NCBI GenBank assembly: GCA_022795735.1
Contig: JAAWHG010000004.1
Span: forward strand, 53,856 to 117,855
DNA length: 64,000 nt
Direction: 5' to 3'
DNA from: Oscillospiraceae bacterium
Lineage (GTDB): Bacteria > Bacillota > Clostridia > Oscillospirales > Oscillospiraceae
This document shows positions 1-9,144 of the stretch, piece by piece (position 1 is the stretch's first letter; the number at the start of each line of letters is the position of its first letter). The translations under genes were made by a program, and so were the position numbers. Under the pieces are notes generated by a model. It did no database searches. It was not told the origin of the DNA and saw nothing but the letters and a program-made list of their open reading frames with translations.

Positions 1-240
<240 letters not shown>

Positions 241-3200
241 TTACATGTCGCCGTCGTCCAGGAAATCGGCGAGGTCCACGTCGTCCTCGGGGCCGTCTTC
301 GGGTTCCTCGCCGGGGACCTCCCCGTCCTCTTCTTCATAGGAGGAGCCGATGGCGGCCCGCTCCGGGCTCAAGGCGTCCTCGGCGTCGGACACGTCAAAG
401 CCGGCGCGGGTGGCCTCGCCCTCGTCGGAGACGTAGGTCTCATGGCTCGAATTGTAGATGGTATCGTCTTCTTCATCGTCGGTGAGTTCAATTTCGCCGC
501 CGGCCTCGTCGAGAACACGGACGTCCAGGCAGAGGGATTGCAGCTCCTTGACCAGCACCTTGAAGGCCTCCGGGACGCCGGGGGAGGGCACGTTGCGGCC
601 CTTGACGATGGCTTCATAGGTTTTAACGCGCCCGGTCACATCGTCCGACTTGACGGTCAGCATTTCGCGGAGGGTATAGGCCGCGCCATAGGCCTCGAGG
701 GCCCACATTTCCATTTCGCCGAAGCGCTGGCCGCCAAACTGGGCCTTGCCGCCCAACGGCTGCTGGGTGACCAGGGAGTAGGGACCGGTGGAACGGGCGT
801 GGATTTTGTCGTCCACCAGATGGTGCAGCTTGAGGAAGTAGACGTAGCCGACGGTAACGCGGTTGTCAAAGGGTTCGCCGGTGCGCCCGTCGTAGAGGAC
901 GCTCTTGCCGTCCTTGGGCAGGCCGGCCATTTCCAGGGTGTTCAGGATATCGCTTTCGGAAGCGCCGTCGAAGATGGGAGTCGCCACCTTCCAGCCCAGC
1001 GCGTGGGCGGCGTAGCCCAGGTGAACCTCCAGCACCTGGCCGATGTTCATACGGGAGGGAACGCCCAGCGGGTTGAGGACGATGTCCAGTGGGGTGCCGT
1101 CGGGCAGGAAGGGCATGTCCTCCTCGGGCAGAACGCGGGAGACGACGCCCTTGTTGCCGTGCCGGCCGGCCATCTTGTCGCCCACCGAGATTTTGCGCTT
1201 TTGGGCGATATAGACCCGGACGACCTTGTTGACGCCGGGGGAGAGCTCGTCGCCGTTCTCACGGGTGAAAACCTTGACGTCTACGATGATGCCGCTCTCG
1301 CCGTGGGGGACCTTGAGGGAGGAGTCGCGGACTTCGCGGGCTTTTTCACCGAAGATCGCGCGGAGCAGGCGTTCCTCCGCAGTCAGCTCGGTTTCGCCCT
1401 TGGGCGTGACCTTGCCCACCAGGTAGTCGCCCGACGTGACCTCCGCGCCGATGCGGATGACGCCGTTTTCGTCCAGGTCCTTCAGGGTATCCTCGCCGAC
1501 ATTGGGGATATCACGGGTGATCTCCTCGGGGCCGAGCTTGGTGTCGCGGGACTCGGTCTCATACTCCTCGATATGAATGGAGGTGAACACATCCTCGCGG
1601 ACCAGGCGCTCGTTGAGCAGGATGGCGTCCTCGTAGTTGTAGCCCTCCCAGGTCATGAACCCGATGAGCACGTTTTTGCCCAGCGCGATTTCACCCTGGG
1701 AGCAGGAGGGGCCGTCGGCGATGACCTGTCCCTCGGAAACCCGCTCGCCGGGCTCGACGATGGGACGCTGGTTGACGCAGGTGCCTTGGTTGGAGCGGAT
1801 GAATTTGGTCAGCCGGTGGGTGACGGTACGGCCCTTGTCGTAGTGGACGGTAATCTCGTTGGCCGAGACCTTGGTGACGGTTCCGTCCCCGCCGGCCTTG
1901 ACGCAGACTTCCGAGTCAACGGCGACCTTGTGCTCCATGCCGGTGGCGACAATGGGGGCCTCGGTGACCAGCAGCGGGACCGCCTGACGCTGCATGTTGG
2001 CACCCATCAGGGCGCGGTTGGCGTCGTCGTTTTGAAGGAAGGGGATGAAAGCGGTGGCGACCGACGTCATCATCCGGGGGGAGACGTCCAGGTAGTCGAT
2101 ATTTTCCCGGTCCACGGCAATGATTTCGTCGCGGTGGCGGCAGGTGATGCGCTTGTTGAGCAGGCAGCCGTTTTCGTCTACGGGCTCGGTAGCCTGGGCG
2201 ATATAGTAATCGTCCTCGACGTCGGCGGTCATATAGTCCACCGTACCGGTGACACAACAGGTCTCCTTGTCCACCTTGCGGAAGGGGGCTTCCACGAAGC
2301 CGTATTCGTTAATCTTGGCGAAGGTGGCCAGATAGTTGATGAGGCCGATGTTGGGACCTTCGGGGGTCTCAATGGGACACATGCGGCCATAATGGCTGTA
2401 GTGGACGTCGCGCACGTCAAAGGAGGCGCGCTCACGGGTGAGGCCGCCGGGACCGAGGGCGGAGAGACGGCGCTTATGGGTCAGCTCGGCCAAGGGATTG
2501 TTCTGGTCCATGAACTGGCTCAGAGGGCTGGAACCGAAAAACTCCTTGATGACGGCGGTGACGGGGCGAATGTTGATAAGGCTCTGAGGGGTGACGTTTT
2601 CCAAGTCCTGAATGGTCATGCGTTCGCGGATGACGCGCTCAAGACGGGTAAAGCCGACCCGGAACTGGTTTTGCAGCAGCTCGCCGACACAGCGCAGGCG
2701 GCGGTTGCCCAGATGGTCGATGTCGTCGGTGGTGCCCGCGCCCATGGCAAGGCAGGTGAGGTAGTTGATGGAGGCGAGGATGTCGGCCTTGGTGATGTGC
2801 ATGGGAATCAGGTCGGCGCGGCGCTCCTCAATGGCCTTGGCCCAGCCATCGCTGGGGGTGGTCTCCAACAGCTCGCGCAGGACGGAGAAAGAGACCTTTT
2901 CCTTGATATCGTACTCGCTCGGGTCAAAGTCCACAAAGTTCTTCATATCAACCATGCCGTTGGAGAAGACGCGGACCCTGTGGCCGTCCACGTCGAGCAC
3001 AGCTTCGTTGACGCCTCTGGCGGAGAGCATGTGGGCGGTGTCGCGGCTGAGGGGCCGGCCGTCGGCCTCCGCCAAGGTCTCGCCGGTCAGCGGGTCGGCG
3101 ACCGGCTCGGCCAGAATTTGGCCGAACAGGCGGCTCCAAATGTCCAGCTTTTTGTTGAACTTGTAGCGGCCCACCTTGGAGACGTCGTAGCGCCGGGGGT

Positions 3201-4035
3201 CGAAGAACAGAGATTCGATATAAGATTCCGCGTTTTCCACCGTGGGAGGCTCGCCGGGACGGAGCTTGCGGTAAATTTCCAGCAGGGAGGCTTCGCGGGT
3301 CTTGCACGCGTCCTTTTCCAGGGTGGCGAGGATACGTTTGTCCTCGCCAAACAGGGCCTTGATCTGCTCGTCGGCCTCGATGCCCAGGGAGCGAATCAGG
3401 CAGGTGACGGGAATCTTGCGGTTTTTGTCAATGCGGACGTAAAAGACGTCGTTGACGTCGGTTTCATATTCCAGCCAGGCGCCCCGGTAGGGAATGACGG
3501 TGGCGGTGTAGCTGTGCTGGTCGGCCTTGTCCACGGTATCGCCGTAGTAGATACCAGGACTGCGGACAATCTGGGAAACGATGACCCGCTCCGCGCCGTT
3601 GATGATGAAGGTGCCGCCATTGGTCATGAGAGGGAAATCGCCCATAAAAATCTCTTGCTCGCGGAAGTTCTCGCCGGGGACCGAAAGCTTTTCGGCCCCG
3701 TCCTCGGTCTTCCCCTCTTCGGGCTTGGCTTTGTAGTGAAGACGGACGCGAATCTTGATGGGCTTGGCGTAGGTGGCGTCGCGCTCCTTGCACTCCTCCA
3801 CGGTGTGCTTGGGCTTATCGTTCATGCTGTAGTCCAGGAACGAGAGCTCGAGGTTGCCGGAGTAATCGGTGATGGTGTCCACGTCGCGGAACACCTCGCG
3901 CAGTCCCTCATCCAGGAACCACTGGTAGGAGTCCTTCTGAATCTTCAGAAGGTTGGGGATCTCCAGGATCTCGTCGTGCTTGGCATAGCTCTTTCGCAGC
4001 GTCTTGCCGTAGGACAGTTCCTTGACCATCTCCAT
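241..4035 (-). CDS. rpoB: RNA polymerase beta subunit
   Basis: A full-length 1264-residue beta subunit of RNA polymerase. Family landmarks include the rifampicin-pocket segment near residues 505-535 ([18 protein letters not shown], then LSALGPGG), which carries the residues usual in rifampicin-sensitive enzymes, and the [15 protein letters not shown] segment near the active centre. The last 30 or so residues (DNA 241-345) form a strongly acidic Glu/Asp/Gly tail ending DFLDDGDM. The ATG at 4035 was chosen as the first Met before [16 protein letters not shown]; a second Met two codons later is also possible, and neither has a strong ribosome binding site. The promoter is about 160 bases upstream. 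The ribosomal genes rplJ and rplL, which often precede rpoB, are absent here. Confidence 0.97.
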   Translation of the reverse strand: MEMVKELSYGKTLRKSYAKHDEILEIPNLLKIQKDSYQWFLDEGLREVFRDVDTITDYSGNLELSFLDYSMNDKPKHTVEECKERDATYAKPIKIRVRLHYKAKPEEGKTEDGAEKLSVPGENFREQEIFMGDFPLMTNGGTFIINGAERVIVSQIVRSPGIYYGDTVDKADQHSYTATVIPYRGAWLEYETDVNDVFYVRIDKNRKIPVTCLIRSLGIEADEQIKALFGEDKRILATLEKDACKTREASLLEIYRKLRPGEPPTVENAESYIESLFFDPRRYDVSKVGRYKFNKKLDIWSRLFGQILAEPVADPLTGETLAEADGRPLSRDTAHMLSARGVNEAVLDVDGHRVRVFSNGMVDMKNFVDFDPSEYDIKEKVSFSVLRELLETTPSDGWAKAIEERRADLIPMHITKADILASINYLTCLAMGAGTTDDIDHLGNRRLRCVGELLQNQFRVGFTRLERVIRERMTIQDLENVTPQSLINIRPVTAVIKEFFGSSPLSQFMDQNNPLAELTHKRRLSALGPGGLTRERASFDVRDVHYSHYGRMCPIETPEGPNIGLINYLATFAKINEYGFVEAPFRKVDKETCCVTGTVDYMTADVEDDYYIAQATEPVDENGCLLNKRITCRHRDEIIAVDRENIDYLDVSPRMMTSVATAFIPFLQNDDANRALMGANMQRQAVPLLVTEAPIVATGMEHKVAVDSEVCVKAGGDGTVTKVSANEITVHYDKGRTVTHRLTKFIRSNQGTCVNQRPIVEPGERVSEGQVIADGPSCSQGEIALGKNVLIGFMTWEGYNYEDAILLNERLVREDVFTSIHIEEYETESRDTKLGPEEITRDIPNVGEDTLKDLDENGVIRIGAEVTSGDYLVGKVTPKGETELTAEERLLRAIFGEKAREVRDSSLKVPHGESGIIVDVKVFTRENGDELSPGVNKVVRVYIAQKRKISVGDKMAGRHGNKGVVSRVLPEEDMPFLPDGTPLDIVLNPLGVPSRMNIGQVLEVHLGYAAHALGWKVATPIFDGASESDILNTLEMAGLPKDGKSVLYDGRTGEPFDNRVTVGYVYFLKLHHLVDDKIHARSTGPYSLVTQQPLGGKAQFGGQRFGEMEMWALEAYGAAYTLREMLTVKSDDVTGRVKTYEAIVKGRNVPSPGVPEAFKVLVKELQSLCLDVRVLDEAGGEIELTDDEEDDTIYNSSHETYVSDEGEATRAGFDVSDAEDALSPERAAIGSSYEEEDGEVPGEEPEDGPEDDVDLADFLDDGDM

Positions 4036-4181
4036 GACGATACATCACAGCCTTTCTCGGCCCGAAGGCCGCATAAATTCGACACGCCCGGATCGGTTGT
4101 ATCTTTTGGGGCCAACCGCCTTGATTTGCGCCCCGGATCGTGGTAAACTAACAAAAAAGAAATGGGCAATTGGCAGATTTG

Positions 4182-4213
4182 GGCAGTATGGAATGTTATT
4201 CTACCATACTGCC
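4182..4213. promoter_or_regulatory. Perfect 10-bp dyad over the rpoB -10 region
   Basis: The arms GGCAGTATGG (4182-4191) and CCATACTGCC (4204-4213) are exact reverse complements with a 12-base spacer that contains the rpoB -10 box. The position suggests an operator or an initial-transcript hairpin. On the plus strand the right arm is followed by five T, but no plus-strand gene ends here, so a terminator is less likely. Confidence 0.55.
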
Positions 4214-4226
4214 TTTTTGTTGTCAA
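4198..4226 (-). promoter_or_regulatory. Sigma-A promoter for rpoBC
   Basis: On the minus strand, TTGACA (4221-4226) and TAGAAT (4198-4203) are separated by exactly 17 bases. Transcription would start near 4191, leaving a leader of about 155 bases before rpoB. The -10 box lies inside a perfect dyad (4182-4213). Confidence 0.85.
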
Positions 4227-4256
4227 TCCCCATTTACAGGGATTTACAATGATAAA

Positions 4257-4286
4257 GACTGCCCTCTGACAAAGGCAGTCTTTTTT
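4257..4286 (+). terminator. Hairpin followed by T run upstream of rpoB promoter
   Basis: GACTGCC (4257-4263) and GGCAGTC (4274-4280) form a 7-bp stem followed by six T on the plus strand. No plus-strand gene precedes it. It may stop antisense transcripts or act as part of a tandem insulator ahead of rpoBC. Confidence 0.5.
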
Positions 4287-4291
4287 GCGCT

Positions 4292-4317
4292 AAAAAAGGG
4301 GCCGCGTTTTGCGGCCC
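4292..4317 (-). terminator. Terminator after the TIGR04076 gene
   Basis: On the minus strand GGGCCGC (4311-4317) pairs with GCGGCCC (4299-4305), followed within two bases by six T (4292-4297). This is a good intrinsic terminator 33 bases after the stop of the minus-strand gene ending at 4350. Confidence 0.8.
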
Positions 4318-4349
4318 TTCTCCTACCTGCACCTCATGCTCACGTCCCG

Positions 4350-4742
4350 CTATTTTTCGTCTTCCATTCGTTCAATTTTGAAAATGACCGGTCTGGTCCC
4401 ATCGGAGCAGCAGACAATTAACGCGTTTTTTTCCTTCATCCAGCACCGCAAAGAGGAGCGGTCTTTCACGCTGGCAAAAATGTATCGAGAAACCGCGTCC
4501 CATAATTCCGTACAGTGTGGTATTTTGGGTCCGCCGGCGACAAAATCTGGGTCCGCAGTTGTTTTCACAAGGGTATTCAGGCCCAGGCGCCAAACATCGT
4601 CGTGTTTTTCATCGGAGGAAAAGATATATTCGTCCCCCACGTTATAACACGGGCAAGCTCCCTTGTGGGAATCAGCAGAATATTGCTGCTGCAATTCCGG
4701 GTATAGTTTTTTATCAATTACGGTTACCTTGGTTTTTATCAT
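4350..4742 (-). CDS. TIGR04076 family protein
   Basis: A 130-residue cytoplasmic protein of the TIGR04076 family, whose function is unknown. It starts MIKTKVTVIDKKLYPEL and has the family's short Cys motif GACPCYNVGDEYIF near residues 30-43, followed by a segment with two His/Cys positions (PHCTELWDAVSRYIF). The ATG at 4742 has GGAGGG nine bases upstream (4752-4757). It lies 61 bases after the CLC channel gene on the same strand, so the two may be co-transcribed from the promoter at 6151-6179. A terminator follows at once. The conserved Cys pair suggests metal binding or redox chemistry, but that is inference. Confidence 0.8.
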   Translation of the reverse strand: MIKTKVTVIDKKLYPELQQQYSADSHKGACPCYNVGDEYIFSSDEKHDDVWRLGLNTLVKTTADPDFVAGGPKIPHCTELWDAVSRYIFASVKDRSSLRCWMKEKNALIVCCSDGTRPVIFKIERMEDEK

Positions 4743-4803
4743 CTCATGATTCCCTCCGGCCAAAATAATACGAAGCCTGAAATTTGGTGCTTGTGTACGG
4801 ATA

Positions 4804-6105
4804 TCATTTTCTTTGCAGAACGCCCAGATGCTCCACGTCATGGTCGTTAGCGTGTGCTTCGAGCGGGCGTGCTCTGAGCTTGGAGCTGGAGAAGGTCTGA
4901 CTGGAATAGAGACCGCTGTAGCCGGAGAGGGCATAGCTGATGAAGCAGGCGGCGGCAAAGTAGAGAAGCCCGCCGTCTCCGAAAAGCTCAATGGCGAGGA
5001 AGATAGAGGCGATGGGACAGTTGGTCGCGCCGCAGAAGACGCCGATCAAACCGATGGCGGCGGCAAAGCCGGCGTCGATTCCTAGCAGCGGGCCAGCAAA
5101 GCAGCCGAAGGTGGCCCCCACGAAAAAGGAGGGCACGACCTCGCCGCCTTTCAATCCAGCCGCCAATGTGACGGCGGTGAAAAGGAGCTTGAGAAGGAAG
5201 GCGGCCGGTTTTGCGGCGCCCTGTTCCACGGCGGCGGCAATGACGTCCATGCCTGCGCCGTTATAGTCGGTGCTTCCGGCCAGAAGGGTCAGAAGGATTA
5301 TGGTAATACCGCCGGCGGCTGCCCGCAAGAAGGGGTTTTTGATCCAGCGCGCCGAGTAGCGTTCGGTCAGGTGAATAACTGCGCAGAACAGAACCGAGAG
5401 CAGAGCGCACAGCGCCGCTAACAGGGAGACTCGCAGCATAAGTACAGTGTCGAGCGCCGGCATGACCACCGTGAAGCGGGTAGGTGTCACCCCCATGAGC
5501 AGAGAGACTCCATAGGCGGTCAGGGCGGAGGCCAGGCAGGGGACGAGGGCGGCGTGGTACATCGTACCGACGCTGATTACGACAATGGAAAAAACGGCGG
5601 CGGCCAGCGGGGTGCCAAAGAGGGCGGAGAAGAAAGCCGCCATACCGGCCATGGTGGCAATTTTGAGATCATGTGGGTCCAGACGGCACAGCCGGCCGGT
5701 ATGGTAACCGATGGTGCCGCCCATCTGGAGTGCCGCCCCCTCGCGGCCGGCGCTGCCGCCGCAGAGATGGGTCAGCGTGGTACTCAGGAAGATTGCGGGC
5801 AGGAGAGAGAAGGGGAGCGGGTCTCCCCGCTGCACGACGTTTAAAACCTGGTTGGTGCCCTTGCCCTCGGTTTTGGTCACCCTGTAGATGGCGGCGGTCA
5901 GAAGTCCCGCCGCTGGAAGGAGATACAGAAGCCAGGGCTGAGCTGCCCGGCAGCCGGCGGCGTATTGGATGCCAAAATGGAAGACCGCGCCGGCCGCGCC
6001 GCAGACCGTACCGATGATGACCGACAGGGCCAGCCATTTTGCCAGGGTGCGCAGATACAGACACACCATGCGTCTCCAGGCAACAAAACTTTCCTTCATA
6101 AGCAT
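4804..6105 (-). CDS. CLC-type anion channel/transporter
   Basis: A 433-residue membrane protein of the CLC chloride channel/antiporter family with about ten hydrophobic segments. The gating motif GGSAGREGAALQ lies at residues 116-127, with the gating Glu at about 122. The selectivity-filter loop near 81-86 reads GKGTNQ instead of the GSGIP of E. coli ClcA, and a GGEVVPSFF motif lies near 315-325. The SAGREG form and the changed filter loop resemble the fluoride-exporting CLC-F branch, but no fluoride riboswitch is visible upstream. ATG 6105 was chosen because GAGG (6115-6118) is nine bases away; a TTG at 6111 would be too close. No regulatory CBS domain is present. Role: anion export or exchange across the membrane. 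Confidence 0.85.
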   Translation of the reverse strand: MLMKESFVAWRRMVCLYLRTLAKWLALSVIIGTVCGAAGAVFHFGIQYAAGCRAAQPWLLYLLPAAGLLTAAIYRVTKTEGKGTNQVLNVVQRGDPLPFSLLPAIFLSTTLTHLCGGSAGREGAALQMGGTIGYHTGRLCRLDPHDLKIATMAGMAAFFSALFGTPLAAAVFSIVVISVGTMYHAALVPCLASALTAYGVSLLMGVTPTRFTVVMPALDTVLMLRVSLLAALCALLSVLFCAVIHLTERYSARWIKNPFLRAAAGGITIILLTLLAGSTDYNGAGMDVIAAAVEQGAAKPAAFLLKLLFTAVTLAAGLKGGEVVPSFFVGATFGCFAGPLLGIDAGFAAAIGLIGVFCGATNCPIASIFLAIELFGDGGLLYFAAACFISYALSGYSGLYSSQTFSSSKLRARPLEAHANDHDVEHLGVLQRK

Positions 6106-6150
6106 AACCAATTACCTCGGCTCTAACAAAACATTTGGTTCCCTGATCCA

Positions 6151-6179
6151 ATTATAGAGTGATGGCCGGAAAAATGCAA
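6151..6179 (-). promoter_or_regulatory. Sigma-A promoter for the CLC gene
   Basis: On the minus strand, TTGCAT (6174-6179) and TATAAT (6151-6156) are separated by 17 bases, about 45 bases upstream of the CLC start codon. Confidence 0.75.
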
Positions 6180-6237
6180 CAGTTAATGCAACAGTTTTGG
6201 AAGCCAAGTCTAAACTTTCACTGGAAAAAATCGACGC

Positions 6238-7146
6238 TTACGCCGCCAAGGGCGGTGATAAAAACTGGACATAGATGCTGCCTGCGCCGCAGGAGAGGTG
6301 CAGCGTCTTGCCGGTTTCCCCCCGGCGGTCCGTCAGGTTGCACGTACCCAAATTGGTGAGGGAGTCAATGCTGTAGTCGCTTTCCGTGCCCAAAATGGAG
6401 CCTTCGATGCTGCCCAGGTCGGATGAAGCTTCAATATGAGCGGCGGTCAGCTCATGAAATGCAACGCTGCCGGCGTTGGCGGCGAGGGTGACGTCCTGGG
6501 CGGAGACCTGAGACAGCGTAACATCTCCCAGATTGGCGGCAAGAAAGGCGTATTGGGCGATTTGCCAATTCTGGCCCGTCACATTGCCTGCGCCGCATTG
6601 GACGGTGACGCTGCGGGCGGCGAGAGATTTGGCGGAAAAACTGCCCAGGTCCAGTTTGGCGTCGAGTGCGCCGGTGAGTTCCAGGCCGTCGGCAATCACG
6701 ATAGAGCCTGCGTCCAGCTCCAGTAAAAGATCGCCGTCGAAGCTTTTGGGAAGGGAGAGGGAGAGATTGCGGCCAATGTCCCAGTCGAAGTTGATCCGGA
6801 ACCAGTCAGGAAGACGCTTTGTTTCCGTATTCTTTTGTGTGATATGCAATTCCGCGCCGTCCACGGTGGCGCTATAGGTGAAGCCGCCGCCCTCAAAGCA
6901 GCGGAGATGAATCTGTCCGTCCGGGGAGGGCAGGAGGGTAACGCTGTCCCAAGACATATCCGTCACAATGCGGTCCACGCCGTCTGGGTCATAAGAACGG
7001 ACATGCTCGGTTCGGTCACTGGTGGACGGAACGGAAAGCCGGGCTATGTCAAAGCCGGACAGCGCCAGCGTGGCTGCGCAGAGCCCCAGGCCCAGGAATG
7101 CCAGCACGGCGGCTAAGCACAGAATCTTTTTTGTGCTTTGTTTCAT
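6238..7146 (-). CDS. DUF4097-type beta-helical surface protein
   Basis: A 302-residue protein with one N-terminal membrane segment (about residues 8-30) and a long extracytoplasmic region. That region is made of short repeated beta-strand units such as LELDAGSIVIAD, LAANLGDVTLS and LAANAGSVAFHE. These Gly/Asp turns match the DUF4097 (putative adhesin) repeat. The ATG at 7146 overlaps the stop of the DUF1700 gene by four bases (ATGA) and has GGAGGG upstream. It is the last gene of a PadR-DUF1700-DUF4097 operon, a combination common in Firmicutes and thought to respond to envelope stress; the exact role is unknown. Confidence 0.8.
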   Translation of the reverse strand: MKQSTKKILCLAAVLAFLGLGLCAATLALSGFDIARLSVPSTSDRTEHVRSYDPDGVDRIVTDMSWDSVTLLPSPDGQIHLRCFEGGGFTYSATVDGAELHITQKNTETKRLPDWFRINFDWDIGRNLSLSLPKSFDGDLLLELDAGSIVIADGLELTGALDAKLDLGSFSAKSLAARSVTVQCGAGNVTGQNWQIAQYAFLAANLGDVTLSQVSAQDVTLAANAGSVAFHELTAAHIEASSDLGSIEGSILGTESDYSIDSLTNLGTCNLTDRRGETGKTLHLSCGAGSIYVQFLSPPLAA

Positions 7147-7724
7147 GCGAATCCCTCCTTTTTGGAGATGAGCTTGCCCCGAAGGAAGCGGAATAGCCGT
7201 GATACCCCGCGGATGAGCAGCCGGCTAAGCGCCAGAACTGGAATAAACAGCGCGATGCCCAGCGCCGCGCAGAACAGGCCCACGCCCAGCAGGAATAAAC
7301 CCGTCAATGGATAGCCGCTGGTCAGCAGGAGGAACAGGCAGCCGATACCCGCGATCAGACAGAGCGCCAATGCCGCCGTCACGGAGAAAAGGGCCAGGAT
7401 TACCGACCAGGCCGCGATAAACAGGGCGAAAAATACGCACCCCGCTGCCAGCAGCAGGGGAAACCAAAGGGGAAAACCGGCAATCAGCAATACCGTCTCC
7501 CAGCGGGGGCGCTTTTTTTTCGTCGGGGGGCCGTTTTCAGCTCGAAGCCGCGCCGCAATCTCCGCCACCGGCTCCATTTCGGCCACGGCGTCCGCCTCGC
7601 GCAATCCGTCCTCGACTCGGTCCTCCAGAATTTCGCGGTAATACTGCACCGTTCTGTTTCGTTCGGCCGGGTCCATGAAGGACAAGGCTTCAGTCAGTTT
7701 TGTCAGGAATGTTTCCTTGTTCAT
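7143..7724 (-). CDS. DUF1700 membrane protein
   Basis: A 193-residue protein with a soluble N-terminal region (about 1-75, MNKETFLTKLTEAL through VAEIAARLRAE) typical of DUF1700, followed by four hydrophobic segments and a basic C-terminus (FRFLRGKLISKKE). The start at 7724 was chosen because GGAG (7734-7737) is nine bases upstream; a longer reading from 7796 lacks a ribosome binding site. The start lies inside padR (35-base overlap) and the stop overlaps the DUF4097 gene, so translation of all three genes is coupled. DUF1700 proteins usually accompany PadR regulators; the function is probably membrane-associated sensing, not proven. Confidence 0.8.
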   Translation of the reverse strand: MNKETFLTKLTEALSFMDPAERNRTVQYYREILEDRVEDGLREADAVAEMEPVAEIAARLRAENGPPTKKKRPRWETVLLIAGFPLWFPLLLAAGCVFFALFIAAWSVILALFSVTAALALCLIAGIGCLFLLLTSGYPLTGLFLLGVGLFCAALGIALFIPVLALSRLLIRGVSRLFRFLRGKLISKKEGFA

Positions 7725-8037
7725 CTGATCCGTCTCCTTCCTGAATGAATCTGTAGGCCCGCAGCACGTCCTGCCATTCCTCCAGGAAGCTGGCAATCCG
7801 TGCGCGTCCGGCCTCGGTGATGCGGTAGTATTTCCGCAGACGCCCGTTGTGTGCCATGCTGTAAACCGTCACAAGCTGCGCCCCCTCCAGGCGGCGGAGG
7901 ATGGGGTAGAGGGTGGACTCCGAGATGTCGATGTAGGGGGAAATGTCTTTGATAAGCCGGTAGCCGTAGCTGTCGCCCCGCCGCATCGCGGCGAGGACGC
8001 AGACCTCCAGCAGGCCGCGCCTGAGCTGTCCGTCCAT
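7690..8037 (-). CDS. PadR family transcriptional regulator
   Basis: A 115-residue winged-helix repressor of the PadR family. The segment LLEVCVLAAMRRGDSYGYRL and the ESTLYPILRRLEGAQLV recognition region are characteristic, and the C-terminal helix (EEWQDVLRAYRF) fits the PadR-s2 dimerisation helix. The ATG at 8037 has AGGAGG at 8045-8050. Its own promoter carries a dyad of PadR operator type across the -10 box (8058-8080), so it very probably represses its own operon. The 3' end overlaps the DUF1700 gene by 35 bases. Confidence 0.92.
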   Translation of the reverse strand: MDGQLRRGLLEVCVLAAMRRGDSYGYRLIKDISPYIDISESTLYPILRRLEGAQLVTVYSMAHNGRLRKYYRITEAGRARIASFLEEWQDVLRAYRFIQEGDGSDEQGNIPDKTD

Positions 8038-8057
8038 AGAAATACCTCCTTTCGCAT

Positions 8058-8089
8058 AATACTATATCATACATAGTATTGGAGGTCAA
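8058..8089 (-). promoter_or_regulatory. Promoter and PadR-type operator
   Basis: On the minus strand, TTGACC (8084-8089) and TATAGT (8061-8066) are 17 bases apart. A perfect dyad, AATACTAT (8058-8065) and ATAGTATT (8073-8080) with a 7-base spacer, covers the -10 box. The ATAC...GTAT form is typical of PadR operators. Confidence 0.8.
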
Positions 8090-8111
8090 GTAAAAAATGC
8101 AAACAGAAACA

Positions 8112-8139
8112 TGTACATGCTGCCGTTTTATGCTATACT
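8112..8139 (+). promoter_or_regulatory. Probable promoter for the WYL regulator
   Basis: An extended -10, TGC then TATACT (8134-8139), lies 16 bases after a weak -35, TGTACA (8112-8117), and 37 bases ahead of the start codon at 8176. Confidence 0.5.
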
Positions 8140-8175
8140 GAGTTTGTCCATCAAAGAGAAGCGAGGCGGTAACCC

Positions 8176-9084
8176 ATGAAAATTGACCGAATGATTGGAA
8201 TCCTGTCCATATTATTGCAGCGGGAAAAGGTGACGGCCCCCTATCTTGCGGAGAAGTTTGAGGTTTCCCGCCGGACCATCAACCGGGATATCGAGGCGCT
8301 CAGTATGGCGGGAATCCCGCTGGTGACGGAACCCGGGCAGAATGGCGGCGTCTCGATTATGGAAGGCTATAAGATTGACCGCACGCTGCTCAGCACATCG
8401 GATATGCGGACGATTTTAACGGGCCTTCGGAGCCTGGACAGCGTGAGCGGCACAAATCGTTACGCACAGCTGATGGAAAAGCTTTCCGCCGGCTCGTCCA
8501 ACCTGCTTGCGGGCGATACCCATATACTGATTGATTTATCCTGCTGGCATAAGGCGGCGCTGTCTCACAAAATAGAGCTGCTGCATGATGCAATTGATTC
8601 CGGACGGATGGTTTCCTTTACCTATTTTTCCCCAAAAGAGGAGTCTCAGCGGACAGTTGAACCGTATGACCTGCTATTTCAGTGGTCCAACTGGTATCTG
8701 TGGGGGTGGTGTCTGCGCAGGGAGGATTTTCGCCTGTTTAAGCTGGGGCGGATGACGGAGCTGCAAAGAACAGAACCGTTTGAAAAACGGGCTGCGCCGC
8801 TGCCGGATCTTTCGCCGGAACGGGTGTTTCCGCATTTGTACCAGGTAAAAGCCAGGATACACCCCAAATATAAATGGCGGCTGGTTGAGGAGTATGGCTT
8901 GGAGAGCTTTACGGTTCAGCCGGACGGCATGCTGCTCTTTTCCTTCGGATTTACCGATAAAACGGGCATTGTAAGCTGGATTGCATCCTTTGGAGAAGGG
9001 GCGGAGCTATTAGAGCCGGCGGAATTTCGCCGGGATGTTTTGGCCTTTGCGGAGGGAATCCGAAAAAAGTATCTGCAACCATGA
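8176..9084 (+). CDS. HTH/WYL-domain transcriptional regulator (YafY type)
   Basis: A 302-residue regulator with an N-terminal winged helix-turn-helix (about residues 1-60; LAEKFEVSRRTINRDIEAL is the recognition part) and a WYL ligand-sensing domain (about 135-215) containing the family core as SNWYLWGWC. A C-terminal WCX-like extension ends in a Tyr/Leu-rich tail. ATG 8176 follows a GAGG-containing ribosome binding site. It faces away from padR across a 138-base intergenic region and is followed 60 bases later by the GyrI-like/DUF3795 gene on the same strand, a likely target or operon partner. The ligand is unknown. Confidence 0.88.
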   Translation: MKIDRMIGILSILLQREKVTAPYLAEKFEVSRRTINRDIEALSMAGIPLVTEPGQNGGVSIMEGYKIDRTLLSTSDMRTILTGLRSLDSVSGTNRYAQLMEKLSAGSSNLLAGDTHILIDLSCWHKAALSHKIELLHDAIDSGRMVSFTYFSPKEESQRTVEPYDLLFQWSNWYLWGWCLRREDFRLFKLGRMTELQRTEPFEKRAAPLPDLSPERVFPHLYQVKARIHPKYKWRLVEEYGLESFTVQPDGMLLFSFGFTDKTGIVSWIASFGEGAELLEPAEFRRDVLAFAEGIRKKYLQP

Positions 9085-9144
9085 CATACAGATGTCGTGG
9101 TTGCCCTGGTAAAATAGAATCATCAAAAAGAAAGGATGATTTTT

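Noticed and set aside
4182..4218. Dyad plus five T read as a plus-strand terminator
   Set aside because: No plus-strand gene ends there, and the minus-strand -35/-10 boxes fit the promoter interpretation better.
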